Source of the DNA: Olleya namhaensis
GTDB taxonomy: Bacteria; Bacteroidota; Bacteroidia; Flavobacteriales; Flavobacteriaceae
Direction of reading: 5' to 3'
Assembly: GCF_900114005.1 (NCBI RefSeq)
Contig: NZ_FORM01000008.1
Coordinates: forward strand, 163,245-227,244
Length of the DNA: 64,000 bases
This document shows positions 17,836 to 26,786 of this stretch, piece by piece. The position numbers were made by a program, and so were the translations under genes. The notes beneath the pieces were generated by a model. That model searched no databases. It saw only the letters and a program-made list of their open reading frames with translations, and had not been told where the DNA came from. How positions within the stretch are numbered: the first letter of the stretch is position 1; each line of letters starts with the position of its first letter.

Positions 17836-18475
17836 AGAAGGTTTTAAAATAATTGCAATTACTTTTTTACTGGTGGCTCTTTTTGCAGTGGTGGTAGATA
17901 AGTTTGTGTCGCTACAATGGTTACAATACCTGTTGTTTTTCACATTGTTTGTATTCTTATTTTTGATACTCCAATTTTTTAGAAACCCAAAAAGAACCAC
18001 ACTTTTAAATGACAACACAGTTGTATCTCCTGTAGATGGTAAAGTTGTTGTGATAGAAGAAGTATTTGAACCTGAATTTTTTAAAGAGAAACGCTTACAA
18101 GTAAGTGTTTTCATGTCTCCAATAAATGTACACGTTACACGTTATCCTATTGGCGGACAAGTGGCCTACAGTAAATATCATCCTGGAAAATACCTAGTAG
18201 CTTGGCACCCTAAAGCTAGTACAGAAAACGAACGCACTACAGTTGTAGTAGACAACCCAACTTACGGTAAGGTTTTATACAGACAAATTGCTGGAGCATT
18301 AGCTAAACGTATTGTAAATTATGCTAAACAAGGGGACGCTGCAACGCAAGGTGAAGACTCAGGATTCATCAAATTTGGTTCGAGAGTAGATTTATTTTTA
18401 CCTTTGGACACTAAGATTAAGGTAAACTTAAACCAAAAAGTAAAAGGTGGTGAAAGTATTATTGCCGAAATGTAA
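17825..18475 (+). CDS. psd: Phosphatidylserine decarboxylase
   Basis: The enzyme makes phosphatidylethanolamine from phosphatidylserine. The 216-residue form with two N-terminal transmembrane segments is the short Psd type. Self-cleavage to form the pyruvoyl group is expected between Gly and Ser in KFGSRVD near the C-terminus. HVTRYPIGG is another family mark. It overlaps cdsA by 11 bases, and its stop overlaps the neighbourhood of the acyl-CoA-binding protein start. Confidence 0.92.
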   Translation: MFHKEGFKIIAITFLLVALFAVVVDKFVSLQWLQYLLFFTLFVFLFLILQFFRNPKRTTLLNDNTVVSPVDGKVVVIEEVFEPEFFKEKRLQVSVFMSPINVHVTRYPIGGQVAYSKYHPGKYLVAWHPKASTENERTTVVVDNPTYGKVLYRQIAGALAKRIVNYAKQGDAATQGEDSGFIKFGSRVDLFLPLDTKIKVNLNQKVKGGESIIAEM

Positions 18476-18479
18476 GCAT

Positions 18480-18746
18480 ATGACTACCGAAGAGTTAAAT
18501 ACTATTTTTGAAGATGCTGTAGAGCGTATTAACGCGCATACAGAACCTTTTCCCGCAGATTTCCTACTACGTTTGTATGCTTATTATAAAAAGGCAACAA
18601 ACAATTACGAAAGCCCTAGCAGTAAAAAGCGCATAATAAATGCGTTTAAAGCCAATGCCTTATTTCAAATTAAAGACATTACAACAGACCAAGCCAAAGA
18701 AACTTATATTGAGCTGGTTGACAATTACTTCCTTTATAGAAAATAA
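18480..18746 (+). CDS. Acyl-CoA-binding protein
   Basis: I start it at the ATG at 18480, four bases after the psd stop, giving 88 residues, the normal ACBP size. Earlier in-frame starts would lie inside psd. The four-helix ACBP pattern is clear: FEDAVERINA, then LRLYAYYKKATNNY with the conserved Y-K-A-T, and a C-terminal AKETYIELVDNY helix. It binds long-chain acyl-CoA esters in the cytoplasm. Its place after cdsA-psd suggests a part in phospholipid acyl supply. Confidence 0.88.
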   Translation: MTTEELNTIFEDAVERINAHTEPFPADFLLRLYAYYKKATNNYESPSSKKRIINAFKANALFQIKDITTDQAKETYIELVDNYFLYRK

Positions 18747-18877
18747 AAGAAAACGCCACTCCCCCTTTTACTTAGAACAACATTAAACAACAGATCACTT
18801 TGCTTTATAGTAAAGTCATAAATACGCATCTTTTTACTAGGCGCTAGGTATTACCTCTTTTTACTTAATGTTACATT

Positions 18878-18921
18878 AAACAACAATGCCATACTTTATT
18901 AAAAGTATGGCATTGTTGTTT
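18878..18921. terminator. 20-bp perfect-stem terminator
   Basis: A perfect 20-bp stem (18878-18897 with 18902-18921) closes on an ATTA loop and lies between two convergent genes. It is the longest perfect hairpin I see in the window. A related half-copy (ACATTAAACAACA) lies near 18780. Confidence 0.85.
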
Positions 18922-18965
18922 ATAATCTTATTTTACTAAAACAGACTTATATAGTCTTCTAAAGA

Positions 18966-20621
18966 CTAGTTTTCTAAAACAAATTCTAAAGGTTTACCAG
19001 ATGCTCCATTTGGGAAACTAATCCCTAATAAAGCAGACATTGTAGGTGCTATATCAGGAATAGTAGTATGTTGTAAAGTACTTCCTGTATTGATTCCTTT
19101 TCCAAAAAATAATAATGGTACGTGAGTGTCATAATTTAAAGCAGATCCATGAGTAGACCCTGTTTTGCTATAACTAATAACTGCTGGATCTAAAACGTAT
19201 AATACATCTCCTGAGCGTTTTTGATTAAACCCATTTTGAAGTAAATGCTCTACTCCTCTAGAAAACTCAGCATTTGTCATACTACTAGCAGTATATGCTT
19301 TATACACTTGCGGGTAACCAATAATTACATCCACTAAAGCTTGTTGTACTTCTATTAGGTTTAAACCATAACCTTTGATAACCTCACGATCTAAAAAGAC
19401 TTGATTGTTACTTATGTTTTTAATAAACGATTCTGCTTTATAATTGGAAATGATTGTCTCGTTTAGCGTCTTTTTAAAAGCATCATTATTAAAGTATCCT
19501 GATGGTACTTTTACAGACTCTAAATAAGATGGCACCTCAACAGCACCATGATCAGAAGATAAAAACAATGTATAATTACCTTTACCAACTTTAGCATCCA
19601 AAGCATTTAGTAAACGTTCGATCTCCTTATCTAATCTAATATAAGTGTCTTCCACTTCTTTACTATTAACACCAAAATTATGACCAACATAATCCGTACT
19701 AGAAAAACTAACCGTTAACACATCCGTAATATTATCCTGTCCCAACTGCTCACCATCTAAGGCTGCAATTGCAAAGTCTGCAACAATACTATTTCCGTAA
19801 GGTGTTGCTTTAATAATATCATAACCTCTATTGGTTTTACTCAATGCTTTTAAATCATAAGGAAACGTTGCAGTTTCTTTTCCTTTAAAACCTCCTTCAA
19901 AAGCATTTAAATCACTCCCACTTTCTGTGTAAGTATTGATGTCGTATAATGTATTCCATTCCTTTAAATAACTTTCAGCAGCACCAGTATCATTAAAAGC
20001 TTTAACCCAACTAGGTAAAGTTTCTAGGTAATAAGTACTAGTAATAAAACGCCCTTCATCTGCACCGTGAAACCAATATGCCGCATTAGCAGTATGACCA
20101 GCTGGCAAAATAGCACCTCTATCTTTTACAGAAATACCTATTGTTTTTCCTCGCATTTGCGTAAACAATCTATTTTCATCTGCAAATGATGTTGTTTTTA
20201 ATCTGTGCGGAGACATTTGCCCTGCTTTATTTGTAGTCCCTACAGATTGTACTGTTGTATCACCTGCACAATACACATAACTATCAGAGACTTTGTCGTA
20301 CCAATTATTAGAAATTATACCGTGTGTTTTTGGTGTCGTACCAGAAAATATTGAAGCATGTCCGGGTCCTGTATATGTCGGCACATAGTTAAAATGATTG
20401 TTTTTACAATTAAAACCTTGTGACATCAAACGCCTAAATCCACCCTCTCCATACTTATTATAAAATCTAGTTAAATAGTCGTATCTCATCTGATCTACAA
20501 CTACACCTACAACAAGTTTAGGTTGTGTATTTAATGTTGCAACATTAGGTTTAATAACGCTTTTTTGTGACTGACAACTTAACAGAAAACATATCACAAA
20601 TACTGATAGTATCGCTCTCAT
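18966..20621 (-). CDS. pafA: PafA-type alkaline phosphatase family protein
   Basis: I choose the ATG at 20621 (551 residues): it opens a lipoprotein signal ending in FLLSC, while the TTG at 20648 lies inside the -7 box. The alkaline phosphatase superfamily core is visible: VVGVVVDQMRYDYL holding metal-binding Asp, PTYTGPGHASIFSG with the nucleophilic Thr characteristic of PafA (Ser in PhoA), and later SSDHGAVEVP and GSTHGSALNYDTHVP metal ligands. PafA releases phosphate from organic monoesters outside the cytoplasm. It is a single gene. Confidence 0.88.
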   Translation of the reverse strand: MRAILSVFVICFLLSCQSQKSVIKPNVATLNTQPKLVVGVVVDQMRYDYLTRFYNKYGEGGFRRLMSQGFNCKNNHFNYVPTYTGPGHASIFSGTTPKTHGIISNNWYDKVSDSYVYCAGDTTVQSVGTTNKAGQMSPHRLKTTSFADENRLFTQMRGKTIGISVKDRGAILPAGHTANAAYWFHGADEGRFITSTYYLETLPSWVKAFNDTGAAESYLKEWNTLYDINTYTESGSDLNAFEGGFKGKETATFPYDLKALSKTNRGYDIIKATPYGNSIVADFAIAALDGEQLGQDNITDVLTVSFSSTDYVGHNFGVNSKEVEDTYIRLDKEIERLLNALDAKVGKGNYTLFLSSDHGAVEVPSYLESVKVPSGYFNNDAFKKTLNETIISNYKAESFIKNISNNQVFLDREVIKGYGLNLIEVQQALVDVIIGYPQVYKAYTASSMTNAEFSRGVEHLLQNGFNQKRSGDVLYVLDPAVISYSKTGSTHGSALNYDTHVPLLFFGKGINTGSTLQHTTIPDIAPTMSALLGISFPNGASGKPLEFVLEN

Positions 20622-20645
20622 TTTGGATAATTTAATTTTAGAGGT

Positions 20646-20653
20646 CAAAAATA
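20646..20653 (-). promoter_or_regulatory. -7 element of the pafA-like gene
   Basis: On the minus strand TATTTTTG lies 24 bases before the ATG at 20621. No clear -33 TTG is seen. It rules out the longer TTG start. Confidence 0.45.
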
Positions 20654-20731
20654 CAGATTTTAAAACATCTAATTTGAAATTAAGGTTAAATACCTACTAG
20701 AATTTTATATTTTAGCAGTAACAAATAAAAC

Positions 20732-21472
20732 ATGAATTACCTACACTATATTGGGACGTACTTTTTAATGGTTGTCGAGATGTTTCGCAAGCCTACAAAG
20801 TGGTCTGTAATGAAAAAATTAATACTAAAAGATGTTGACGATTTAATTATCGGCTCCATTGGTATTGTCGCATTTATCTCCTTTTTTGTAGGTGGTGTTG
20901 TTACAATACAAACAGCATTAAATATTGACAGTCCTTGGATACCAAAAAACTTAGTTGGTTTTGCCACAAGACAATCTATTATTCTAGAATTTGCACCTAC
21001 TTTTATGTCTATAATTATGGCAGGAAAAGTAGGGTCTTTTATCACATCTAGTATCGGAACCATGCGTGTTACAGAACAAATTGACGCACTAGAAGTTATG
21101 GGAATAAACAGTTTAAACTACTTAGTGTTTCCTAAATTTATAGCGCTAACACTATACCCATTTGTTATTTCAATTTCTATGTTTTTAGGAATTATGGGAG
21201 GACTAGCTGCTTGTGTTTATGGTGGTTACGCAACAATGCCAGATTATATAGAAGGTATCCAACTAGACTTTAAGCCATTTCATATGGCCTACGCATTTAT
21301 CAAAACACTAATTTTCGCTTTTATCTTAGCAACGGTACCGTCCTATCATGGTTATTATATGAAAGGTGGTGCGTTAGAAGTTGGTAAAGCTAGTACGACA
21401 TCTTTTGTATGGACTAGTGTAATGATTATCCTTTTAAATTATATATTAACTCAACTCCTACTAAGTCAATGA
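20732..21472 (+). CDS. MlaE-family ABC transporter permease
   Basis: The 246-residue protein has the MlaE permease pattern: FFVGGVVTIQTALN, the GSFITSSIGTMRVTEQIDALEVMGINS loop and about five to six transmembrane segments. It works with the adjacent ATPase (overlap of four bases, ATGA type) in phospholipid movement across the envelope. No MCE-domain substrate-binding protein is next to it, so that partner must be encoded elsewhere. Confidence 0.92.
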   Translation: MNYLHYIGTYFLMVVEMFRKPTKWSVMKKLILKDVDDLIIGSIGIVAFISFFVGGVVTIQTALNIDSPWIPKNLVGFATRQSIILEFAPTFMSIIMAGKVGSFITSSIGTMRVTEQIDALEVMGINSLNYLVFPKFIALTLYPFVISISMFLGIMGGLAACVYGGYATMPDYIEGIQLDFKPFHMAYAFIKTLIFAFILATVPSYHGYYMKGGALEVGKASTTSFVWTSVMIILLNYILTQLLLSQ

Positions 21473-22236
21473 TAGAAGTAAAAAATTTACACAAATCGTT
21501 TGGAGACGCTCATATTTTAAAAGGGGTTACAACTACTTTTGAAAAAGGTAAAACCAACTTAATCATTGGACAAAGTGGTTCCGGTAAAACCGTATTTTTA
21601 AAGTGTCTCTTGGGGCTTTTTGATTACGAACAAGGAAGTATTGCTTATGATGGTAAAATATTTACGCAATTAAGCGAAGACGAAAAAAGAAACATGCGAG
21701 CAGATATAGGTATGGTTTTTCAAGGAAGTGCCTTGTTTGACTCTATGACTATTGCAGAGAATGTTATGTTCCCGCTTAAAATGTTTACAAAACAAAGTAA
21801 AAGCGAAATGGAAGACCGTGTCAACTTTGTATTGAAACGTGTTAACCTAGAAGATGCACACCACAAAAAGCCAAGTGAAGCGTCTGGAGGTATGCAAAAA
21901 CGTGTTGCTATTGCACGCGCTATTGTAAACAAACCTAAATACTTGTTTTGTGACGAACCTAACTCTGGACTTGATCCAAAAACATCTATAGTTATTGATA
22001 ATCTGATTAAAGAAATAACGGAAGAATACCAAATTACAACCGTAATCAACTCACATGACATGAACTCTGTTATGCAAATTGGAGAGAAAATTGTATTTCT
22101 GAAAAATGGTTTAAAAGAATGGGAAGGTTCTCGCTACGACATCTTTAAAACGGATAATGCTGCAGTAACTGACTTTGTTTACTCTTCAGAACTATTCAAA
22201 AAAGTACGTCAAATGTACTTGGAAGAACGCGGTTAA
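21469..22236 (+). CDS. MlaF-like ABC transporter ATP-binding protein
   Basis: The 255-residue ATPase carries Walker A GQSGSGKT, the signature SGGMQKR typical of MlaF rather than LSGGQ, Walker B YLFCDEP, and the switch histidine in NSHDMNS. It overlaps the permease gene by four bases and should power phospholipid transport by the MlaE-like complex. It ends before a long inverted repeat. Confidence 0.93.
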   Translation: MIEVKNLHKSFGDAHILKGVTTTFEKGKTNLIIGQSGSGKTVFLKCLLGLFDYEQGSIAYDGKIFTQLSEDEKRNMRADIGMVFQGSALFDSMTIAENVMFPLKMFTKQSKSEMEDRVNFVLKRVNLEDAHHKKPSEASGGMQKRVAIARAIVNKPKYLFCDEPNSGLDPKTSIVIDNLIKEITEEYQITTVINSHDMNSVMQIGEKIVFLKNGLKEWEGSRYDIFKTDNAAVTDFVYSSELFKKVRQMYLEERG

Positions 22237-22266
22237 CAGGCATTACATCACTTAGATTAAGTATCA

Positions 22267-22339
22267 CTATCATTCAGAAGAAAGACTAATTGAATACAAT
22301 ATTGTATTAACAAATACTTCTCTTTGATCTGAATGGTAG
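22267..22339. repeat. Long imperfect hairpin with a nested 16-bp palindrome
   Basis: CTATCATTCAGA (22267-22278) pairs with TCTGAATGGTAG (22328-22339) through 12 pairs with one G-U. Inside, AATACAATATTGTATT (22293-22308) is a perfect palindrome. It lies between convergent genes but lacks a typical T tail, so it could be a terminator or a structured RNA end. Confidence 0.65.
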
Positions 22340-22367
22340 CGTATATAATTATTGTATCTCCTAAAAT

Positions 22368-23846
22368 TTAGTTTGTTTGTTTAACAACTAACGTATCTAA
22401 TTTTAGTTTTAATTTTAACCAACGGTATAGTTTATCTTTCTCTTTAGACACTTGTGCAGCATCCGCCAAACTATCATTCCATTTTACCTGAAACACAGCT
22501 AACGTATCTATACTTTTAAAGTTAGAGTTTACAACGCTTGCATAAGATAGCGACTCGATATTTTCGTAGTTAATATTAACCTCTTTAGATAATTCTTCAA
22601 ACGGAACATAACCTTGTTCTAATTTAGACAACTCTCTAACTTTATCTTCTAAAAATGTGATTTTCTGTTGCTGACTCATTAAGTCTAAAGAGTCTCTTGT
22701 GCGCAACTCTTCCATATATTCTAAGTTATTAATCTGTCTATTTTTAGTCTGATTAATTAATAATTTAGAATTTTTTAAATAGGTATATTCTTGTAATCTA
22801 TTTTCTAAGAAGTGTTTCATATCGTCAGAAATCACATCTGTACCAAAAGTAGTCAGCTCTATATTAGACTCTCCAGTAGGAGAGTAATTAGGCGTTGCGT
22901 ATTTCTGAATATAACTAGCGTTTGGTAACGACTTTAGCTCCATGCTAATAAAGTCTTTAGCATCCACTTTAAACTGACTTTCTCTAAGTACACTTAAAAA
23001 GGTAAACATAGCAGGTATCATAACAATAATAGCGACTAAAGATGCAATTCTAGCGGTACGTTTACGCTTTGCAGAATTAGCATATTTAAGCATTGGAAAA
23101 CGCAATATCTTAAGTACTAAAAAGGTCGCTAATGCGATAAATATGGTATTAATAGTAAATAAATACATGGCTTGGCCAAAGTAGGTCCAATTGCCTTTTG
23201 CTAAACCATATCCGGCTGTACACAAGGGTGGCATTAATGCTGTAGCAATTGCAACTCCAAAAATAACAGATGCTATTGTTCCCTTTTTAGTTCGGGCAAT
23301 AATTAAAGCTAATCCCCCAAAAAAGGCAATTAGTACATCTCGAATATCTGGTTGTACACGACCTAAAAGCTCTGAAGTGTCCTCGCTTAAAGGAAAAAAT
23401 CTAAAAAACAAAAAGGCCGTTAGCAAACTAAGCACAATCATAATCGCTAAGTTGATTAACGAGCGTTTAAGCGTATCAATATCGTTAATAGCAATAGATA
23501 ACCCAACACCAAGTATTGGCCCCATTAATGGAGAAATTAACATGGCACCAATTACAACCGCAGTACTATTGGCATTTAATCCAATGGATGCCACAAATAT
23601 AGAGCATATTAAAATCCATGCAGTTGCCCCTTTAAAAGGAATATCTGCCTTTATGGCTTCAATAGTAGCATCTCTATCCGTATCTTCTCTAAAATCAAGT
23701 AGCTCTTGCATAAAGGTTTTAATACTCTTAAATAACCCTTGTGCATCTTTTTTAACAGCTGCTTTTTTTTGATCTACTGCTTCTTGTTGTTTCTCCTCAT
23801 CAGAGAAATCAAATTTATTTTCCTTTGGCGTATTGTTTTCTTCCAT
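22368..23846 (-). CDS. DUF389 membrane protein
   Basis: The 492-residue protein has the DUF389 core (TIGR00341-type): NSTAVVIGAMLISPLMGPILG followed by about six transmembrane segments, with the conserved GVAIATALMPPLC motif. A charged cytoplasmic N-terminus precedes it. The last 190 residues form a soluble, probably coiled-coil domain after the final membrane segment. The function of the family is not established. It is the third gene of a minus-strand operon, nine bases after the guanylyltransferase gene. Confidence 0.87.
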   Translation of the reverse strand: MEENNTPKENKFDFSDEEKQQEAVDQKKAAVKKDAQGLFKSIKTFMQELLDFREDTDRDATIEAIKADIPFKGATAWILICSIFVASIGLNANSTAVVIGAMLISPLMGPILGVGLSIAINDIDTLKRSLINLAIMIVLSLLTAFLFFRFFPLSEDTSELLGRVQPDIRDVLIAFFGGLALIIARTKKGTIASVIFGVAIATALMPPLCTAGYGLAKGNWTYFGQAMYLFTINTIFIALATFLVLKILRFPMLKYANSAKRKRTARIASLVAIIVMIPAMFTFLSVLRESQFKVDAKDFISMELKSLPNASYIQKYATPNYSPTGESNIELTTFGTDVISDDMKHFLENRLQEYTYLKNSKLLINQTKNRQINNLEYMEELRTRDSLDLMSQQQKITFLEDKVRELSKLEQGYVPFEELSKEVNINYENIESLSYASVVNSNFKSIDTLAVFQVKWNDSLADAAQVSKEKDKLYRWLKLKLKLDTLVVKQTN

Positions 23847-23855
23847 AGTTAAATC

Positions 23856-24938
23856 CTATCCGTAATGCTCTCCGTACTTGTCTTTTACTTTTTGGAGTAC
23901 TGATTTAATATCTTGTTCTTTTGACTTCGGAAAGATAAGTAAAACTTCGTCTTTATCCACAATAATATAATCTTTCAACCCATCCACTACCACTACCTTA
24001 TCGGTCTTAGTACGGATCATATTTCCAGAGGCATCTTCCGTTAATGTTTTGGCATTAACTACCGCATTATTGTTTTCGTCTTTATCTAATTTATCATATA
24101 AACTTCCCCAAGTCCCTAAATCATTCCAATCAAAAGTTGCTGGAATAACGTAGACGTTTGTTGAAGATTCCATAATAGCATAATCTACAGAGATGTTTTC
24201 AGCTTTAGCGTAATTATCTCTAATAAAATCGTCTTCAAACTCGGTATTATAAGTCGGTATTCCTGTTTTAAACAACTCATATAATCCTGGTTGCTTTTCT
24301 TGAAAGGCTTTAATGACACTAGAAACAGACCACATAAATATCCCTGCATTCCATAAAAAATTACCTTTTGCTATAAATTGCTTAGCAGTATTATAATCTG
24401 GTTTTTCTCTAAATTGAATAACGTCACTTATTTTTTCTTCTGATGCTTCTCCACATTCGATATAACCATATCCTGTATTTGGAAATGTAGGTGTAATTCC
24501 TAAGGTCATTAATGCATCATTAGTCTCACAATATTCAAACGCCTGTTTTACGTTGGTTGTAAATGCGTCTTCATCTTCTATCCAATGATCACTTGGCGCA
24601 ACAATCATGACAGCATCAGGGTTTTCCTTTTGTATTTTTAAGCTAGCATACAAAATACAAGGCGCTGTGTTACGCATAGCTGGCTCTAAAACTACTTGAC
24701 GTTGATTAACTTCTGGAAGTTGCTCTAACACCAAATCGTTATATTTTTCGTTAGTTAAAATAAAAATATTCTCTTTAGGAATAAGCGTACTTAATCTGCT
24801 AAACGTTTTTTGGATTAGTGTATCTCCAGTTCCAAGCATGTCATGAAACTGCTTCGGAAACTCTTCCGTGCTAACTGGCCAAAAACGTGAACCTACTCCT
24901 CCTGCCATTAATATGGCGTAATAATTTTTATTTTGCAT
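23856..24938 (-). CDS. Mannose-1-phosphate guanylyltransferase
   Basis: It makes GDP-mannose from mannose 1-phosphate and GTP, a donor for surface polysaccharides. The nucleotidyltransferase start AGGVGSRFWPVS...PKQF, the metal-site region APSDHWI and FREKPD are present. At 360 residues it has only the guanylyltransferase domain, without the fused phosphomannose isomerase domain of long ManC proteins. It lies between the SprT-like and DUF389 genes with short gaps (27 and 9 bases). Confidence 0.92.
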   Translation of the reverse strand: MQNKNYYAILMAGGVGSRFWPVSTEEFPKQFHDMLGTGDTLIQKTFSRLSTLIPKENIFILTNEKYNDLVLEQLPEVNQRQVVLEPAMRNTAPCILYASLKIQKENPDAVMIVAPSDHWIEDEDAFTTNVKQAFEYCETNDALMTLGITPTFPNTGYGYIECGEASEEKISDVIQFREKPDYNTAKQFIAKGNFLWNAGIFMWSVSSVIKAFQEKQPGLYELFKTGIPTYNTEFEDDFIRDNYAKAENISVDYAIMESSTNVYVIPATFDWNDLGTWGSLYDKLDKDENNNAVVNAKTLTEDASGNMIRTKTDKVVVVDGLKDYIIVDKDEVLLIFPKSKEQDIKSVLQKVKDKYGEHYG

Positions 24939-24965
24939 GTCCTTCTTGTTGTATTAAGCCTTTAC

Positions 24966-25565
24966 TTAATCGTTAATAATATCTACCTCAGCATTGGCAT
25001 TAAACAGGTAGGTTTTACCCGTTTTTACCTCAACACACTCATGACGAGTCCGTCGTTTTGCTCCTTTTTTAAATACACGTCCATTGTGTATCTTAAAAGT
25101 CTGATGTAAAAGTACTTCAAATATAAAGCTTTTATTATTTGGTGCGTCCAATTGCTTTAAAGCTAAGGCCAGTTGCACATCTGTGTCGCTAGACGCTTTT
25201 GGATTTTTAAAATGTTTTGCCAATGCTGGTAAAATAGCATCAGGAAACACTTCTGGATTTATAAATGGCAACATTAAATGCTGAAACGTGTGCTTCCATT
25301 CCAAACCATGAGGTTTAATTTGGCGTCCAAATTTAGAAAATGCTTCTAAATGTGCAATTTCATGAATTAATGTAATTAAAAAACGGTATTTATTTAAGCT
25401 ACCATTAACCGTAATTTGATGCTTTCCATTTGGTAATCTGCGATAATCTCCATGTCTTGTTTTACGTTCCTTTTTAACCAATACAATTAAATTATCGTGT
25501 TCCAATAGTTCTAACACTCTAGGTAAAGACGCTTCCGGTATGTAATGAGAAATGGTGTATTGCAT
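24966..25565 (-). CDS. SprT-like zinc metalloprotease domain protein
   Basis: I start at the ATG at 25565 (199 residues); the GTG two codons upstream falls at the edge of the -7 box. The SprT fold shows HEIAH near residue 86, and a downstream PHGLEWK histidine as third zinc ligand. The C-terminal part (FKKGAKRRTRHECVEV) is basic. Eukaryotic Spartan uses this fold to cut DNA-protein crosslinks, but bacterial members are poorly studied. It is the first gene of an operon with the guanylyltransferase and DUF389 genes. Confidence 0.82.
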   Translation of the reverse strand: MQYTISHYIPEASLPRVLELLEHDNLIVLVKKERKTRHGDYRRLPNGKHQITVNGSLNKYRFLITLIHEIAHLEAFSKFGRQIKPHGLEWKHTFQHLMLPFINPEVFPDAILPALAKHFKNPKASSDTDVQLALALKQLDAPNNKSFIFEVLLHQTFKIHNGRVFKKGAKRRTRHECVEVKTGKTYLFNANAEVDIIND

Positions 25566-25570
25566 TGTCA

Positions 25571-25578
25571 CAAAAATA
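25571..25578 (-). promoter_or_regulatory. -7 element touching the SprT-like start codon
   Basis: On the minus strand TATTTTTG ends five bases before the ATG at 25565. Transcription from it would start at or next to the start codon, as for pyrE. Confidence 0.42.
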
Positions 25579-25714
25579 GTAGATTTTGATGAGATTATTA
25601 GACAGTTTTACACTTAGATTTCTTAACTTAAATAAATCTTTTTTATCACTTCAATTTATAATCTATTAACAAGACTTTAAAACAAATGCTGCTTTGGTTG
25701 TTGTATCTTTAGAT

Positions 25715-26260
25715 ATGAAACAATTACTACTTCTAACTCTACTATTTATGATAACAACTACAGGATTAACCATAGATTTTGGACAAGATAAAGCTGGAGA
25801 CACTTGGCGCATTGTTAATGATGGTGTTATGGGAGGACTCTCCAAATCCGAAATCCAACTAACAAACAACAGTATCCAATTTACGGGCGCTGTAAGTCTA
25901 GAAAACAATGGTGGATTTGCAAGTATGCGTACTCTAGTTATTAAAGGCGCATTAAGCGCTTGCAAAACAATGACTATGCGTTATAAAAGTAGCAGTAGAG
26001 ATCGGACGTTTGGATTATCTTTAAAAAACAGTCAACAGTATTACATCCCGTATTACAAGCATACGTTTTCTCCAAAAACAACTGAATGGGAAACACTAAC
26101 AGTTAATTTATCAGACTTCAAGCATTATCGTATTAGTGAAGTTATTGGAAACGACATGCCAATTACTGCATTAGATGACATTTATAATATGGCATTAATT
26201 ATTAGCGATAAAAAAGCAGGCGACTTTGATATTGAAATTGACTATATCAAGTTTGAATAA
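25715..26260 (+). CDS. CIA30 family protein
   Basis: The ATG at 25715 is chosen over the TTG at 25694 because it opens a clean signal peptide (MKQLLLLTLLFM). The mature part is a CIA30 / galactose-binding-like beta sandwich with DTWRIVNDGVMGGLSKS and LENNGGFASMRT, marks of the family. In mitochondria CIA30 assists complex I assembly; the bacterial homologs are uncharacterised and this one is predicted to be exported. The gene stands alone. Confidence 0.82.
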   Translation: MKQLLLLTLLFMITTTGLTIDFGQDKAGDTWRIVNDGVMGGLSKSEIQLTNNSIQFTGAVSLENNGGFASMRTLVIKGALSACKTMTMRYKSSSRDRTFGLSLKNSQQYYIPYYKHTFSPKTTEWETLTVNLSDFKHYRISEVIGNDMPITALDDIYNMALIISDKKAGDFDIEIDYIKFE

Positions 26261-26391
26261 AAATATAAGATGTTAATTTGCAATCTTTAAATTACAAATA
26301 ACTGATATTTATTATCAATCTGATTTTGAAACCTATCCAAATTCAGACAAAAACTATAGAATTTAGATTAACAAGATTCTTATTAGGCTAA

Positions 26392-26786
26392 ATGATGCAT
26401 TACAAAACGACACGCCTCAGCACCGATCTATTACAGGAAATATCTAAAGAAGCATTATACTCAAAAACACTTTATAAGTTAGAATCTTTTAAAACTTTAG
26501 AAACTCGTTATAACGGTTTTGGATTGCTTTTATATTATAAACTAAAAACGATCCATCCTGATATTTTAATAAATTAAAATTTTATCCACCATTAAAAGAC
26601 AAAGAAGATAGTTTTGCGGAATACGTAACCGATTATATTTCTTTTTTTATTGGTTTAGATTTTTATAGTGAAAAAATTATTATTGGAACTAACTACACAG
26701 TAATAGAAATAGGAACTTGGGAGAAAGCCCCAATAAAAACAGCATTCGATTATATTTTAAATGAATATTTCTCTGCTGCGAATTAA
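26392..26786 (+). pseudogene. Hypothetical ORF split by a frameshift
   Basis: A 61-codon frame (26392-26577) ends at TAA. A second frame, offset by one base, reads on through about 26562-26786 with no start codon of its own and protein-like composition (YPPLKDKEDSFAEYVTDY ... EYFSAAN). Joining them near 26562 gives one protein of about 131 residues. This looks like a single gene broken by an indel in an AT-rich run, or a sequencing error. I do not recognise the family. Confidence 0.55.

Noticed and set aside
18361..18400. Inactive phosphatidylserine decarboxylase because LGST is absent
   Set aside because: The FGSR form still offers the Gly-Ser cleavage site and is common in short Psd proteins.
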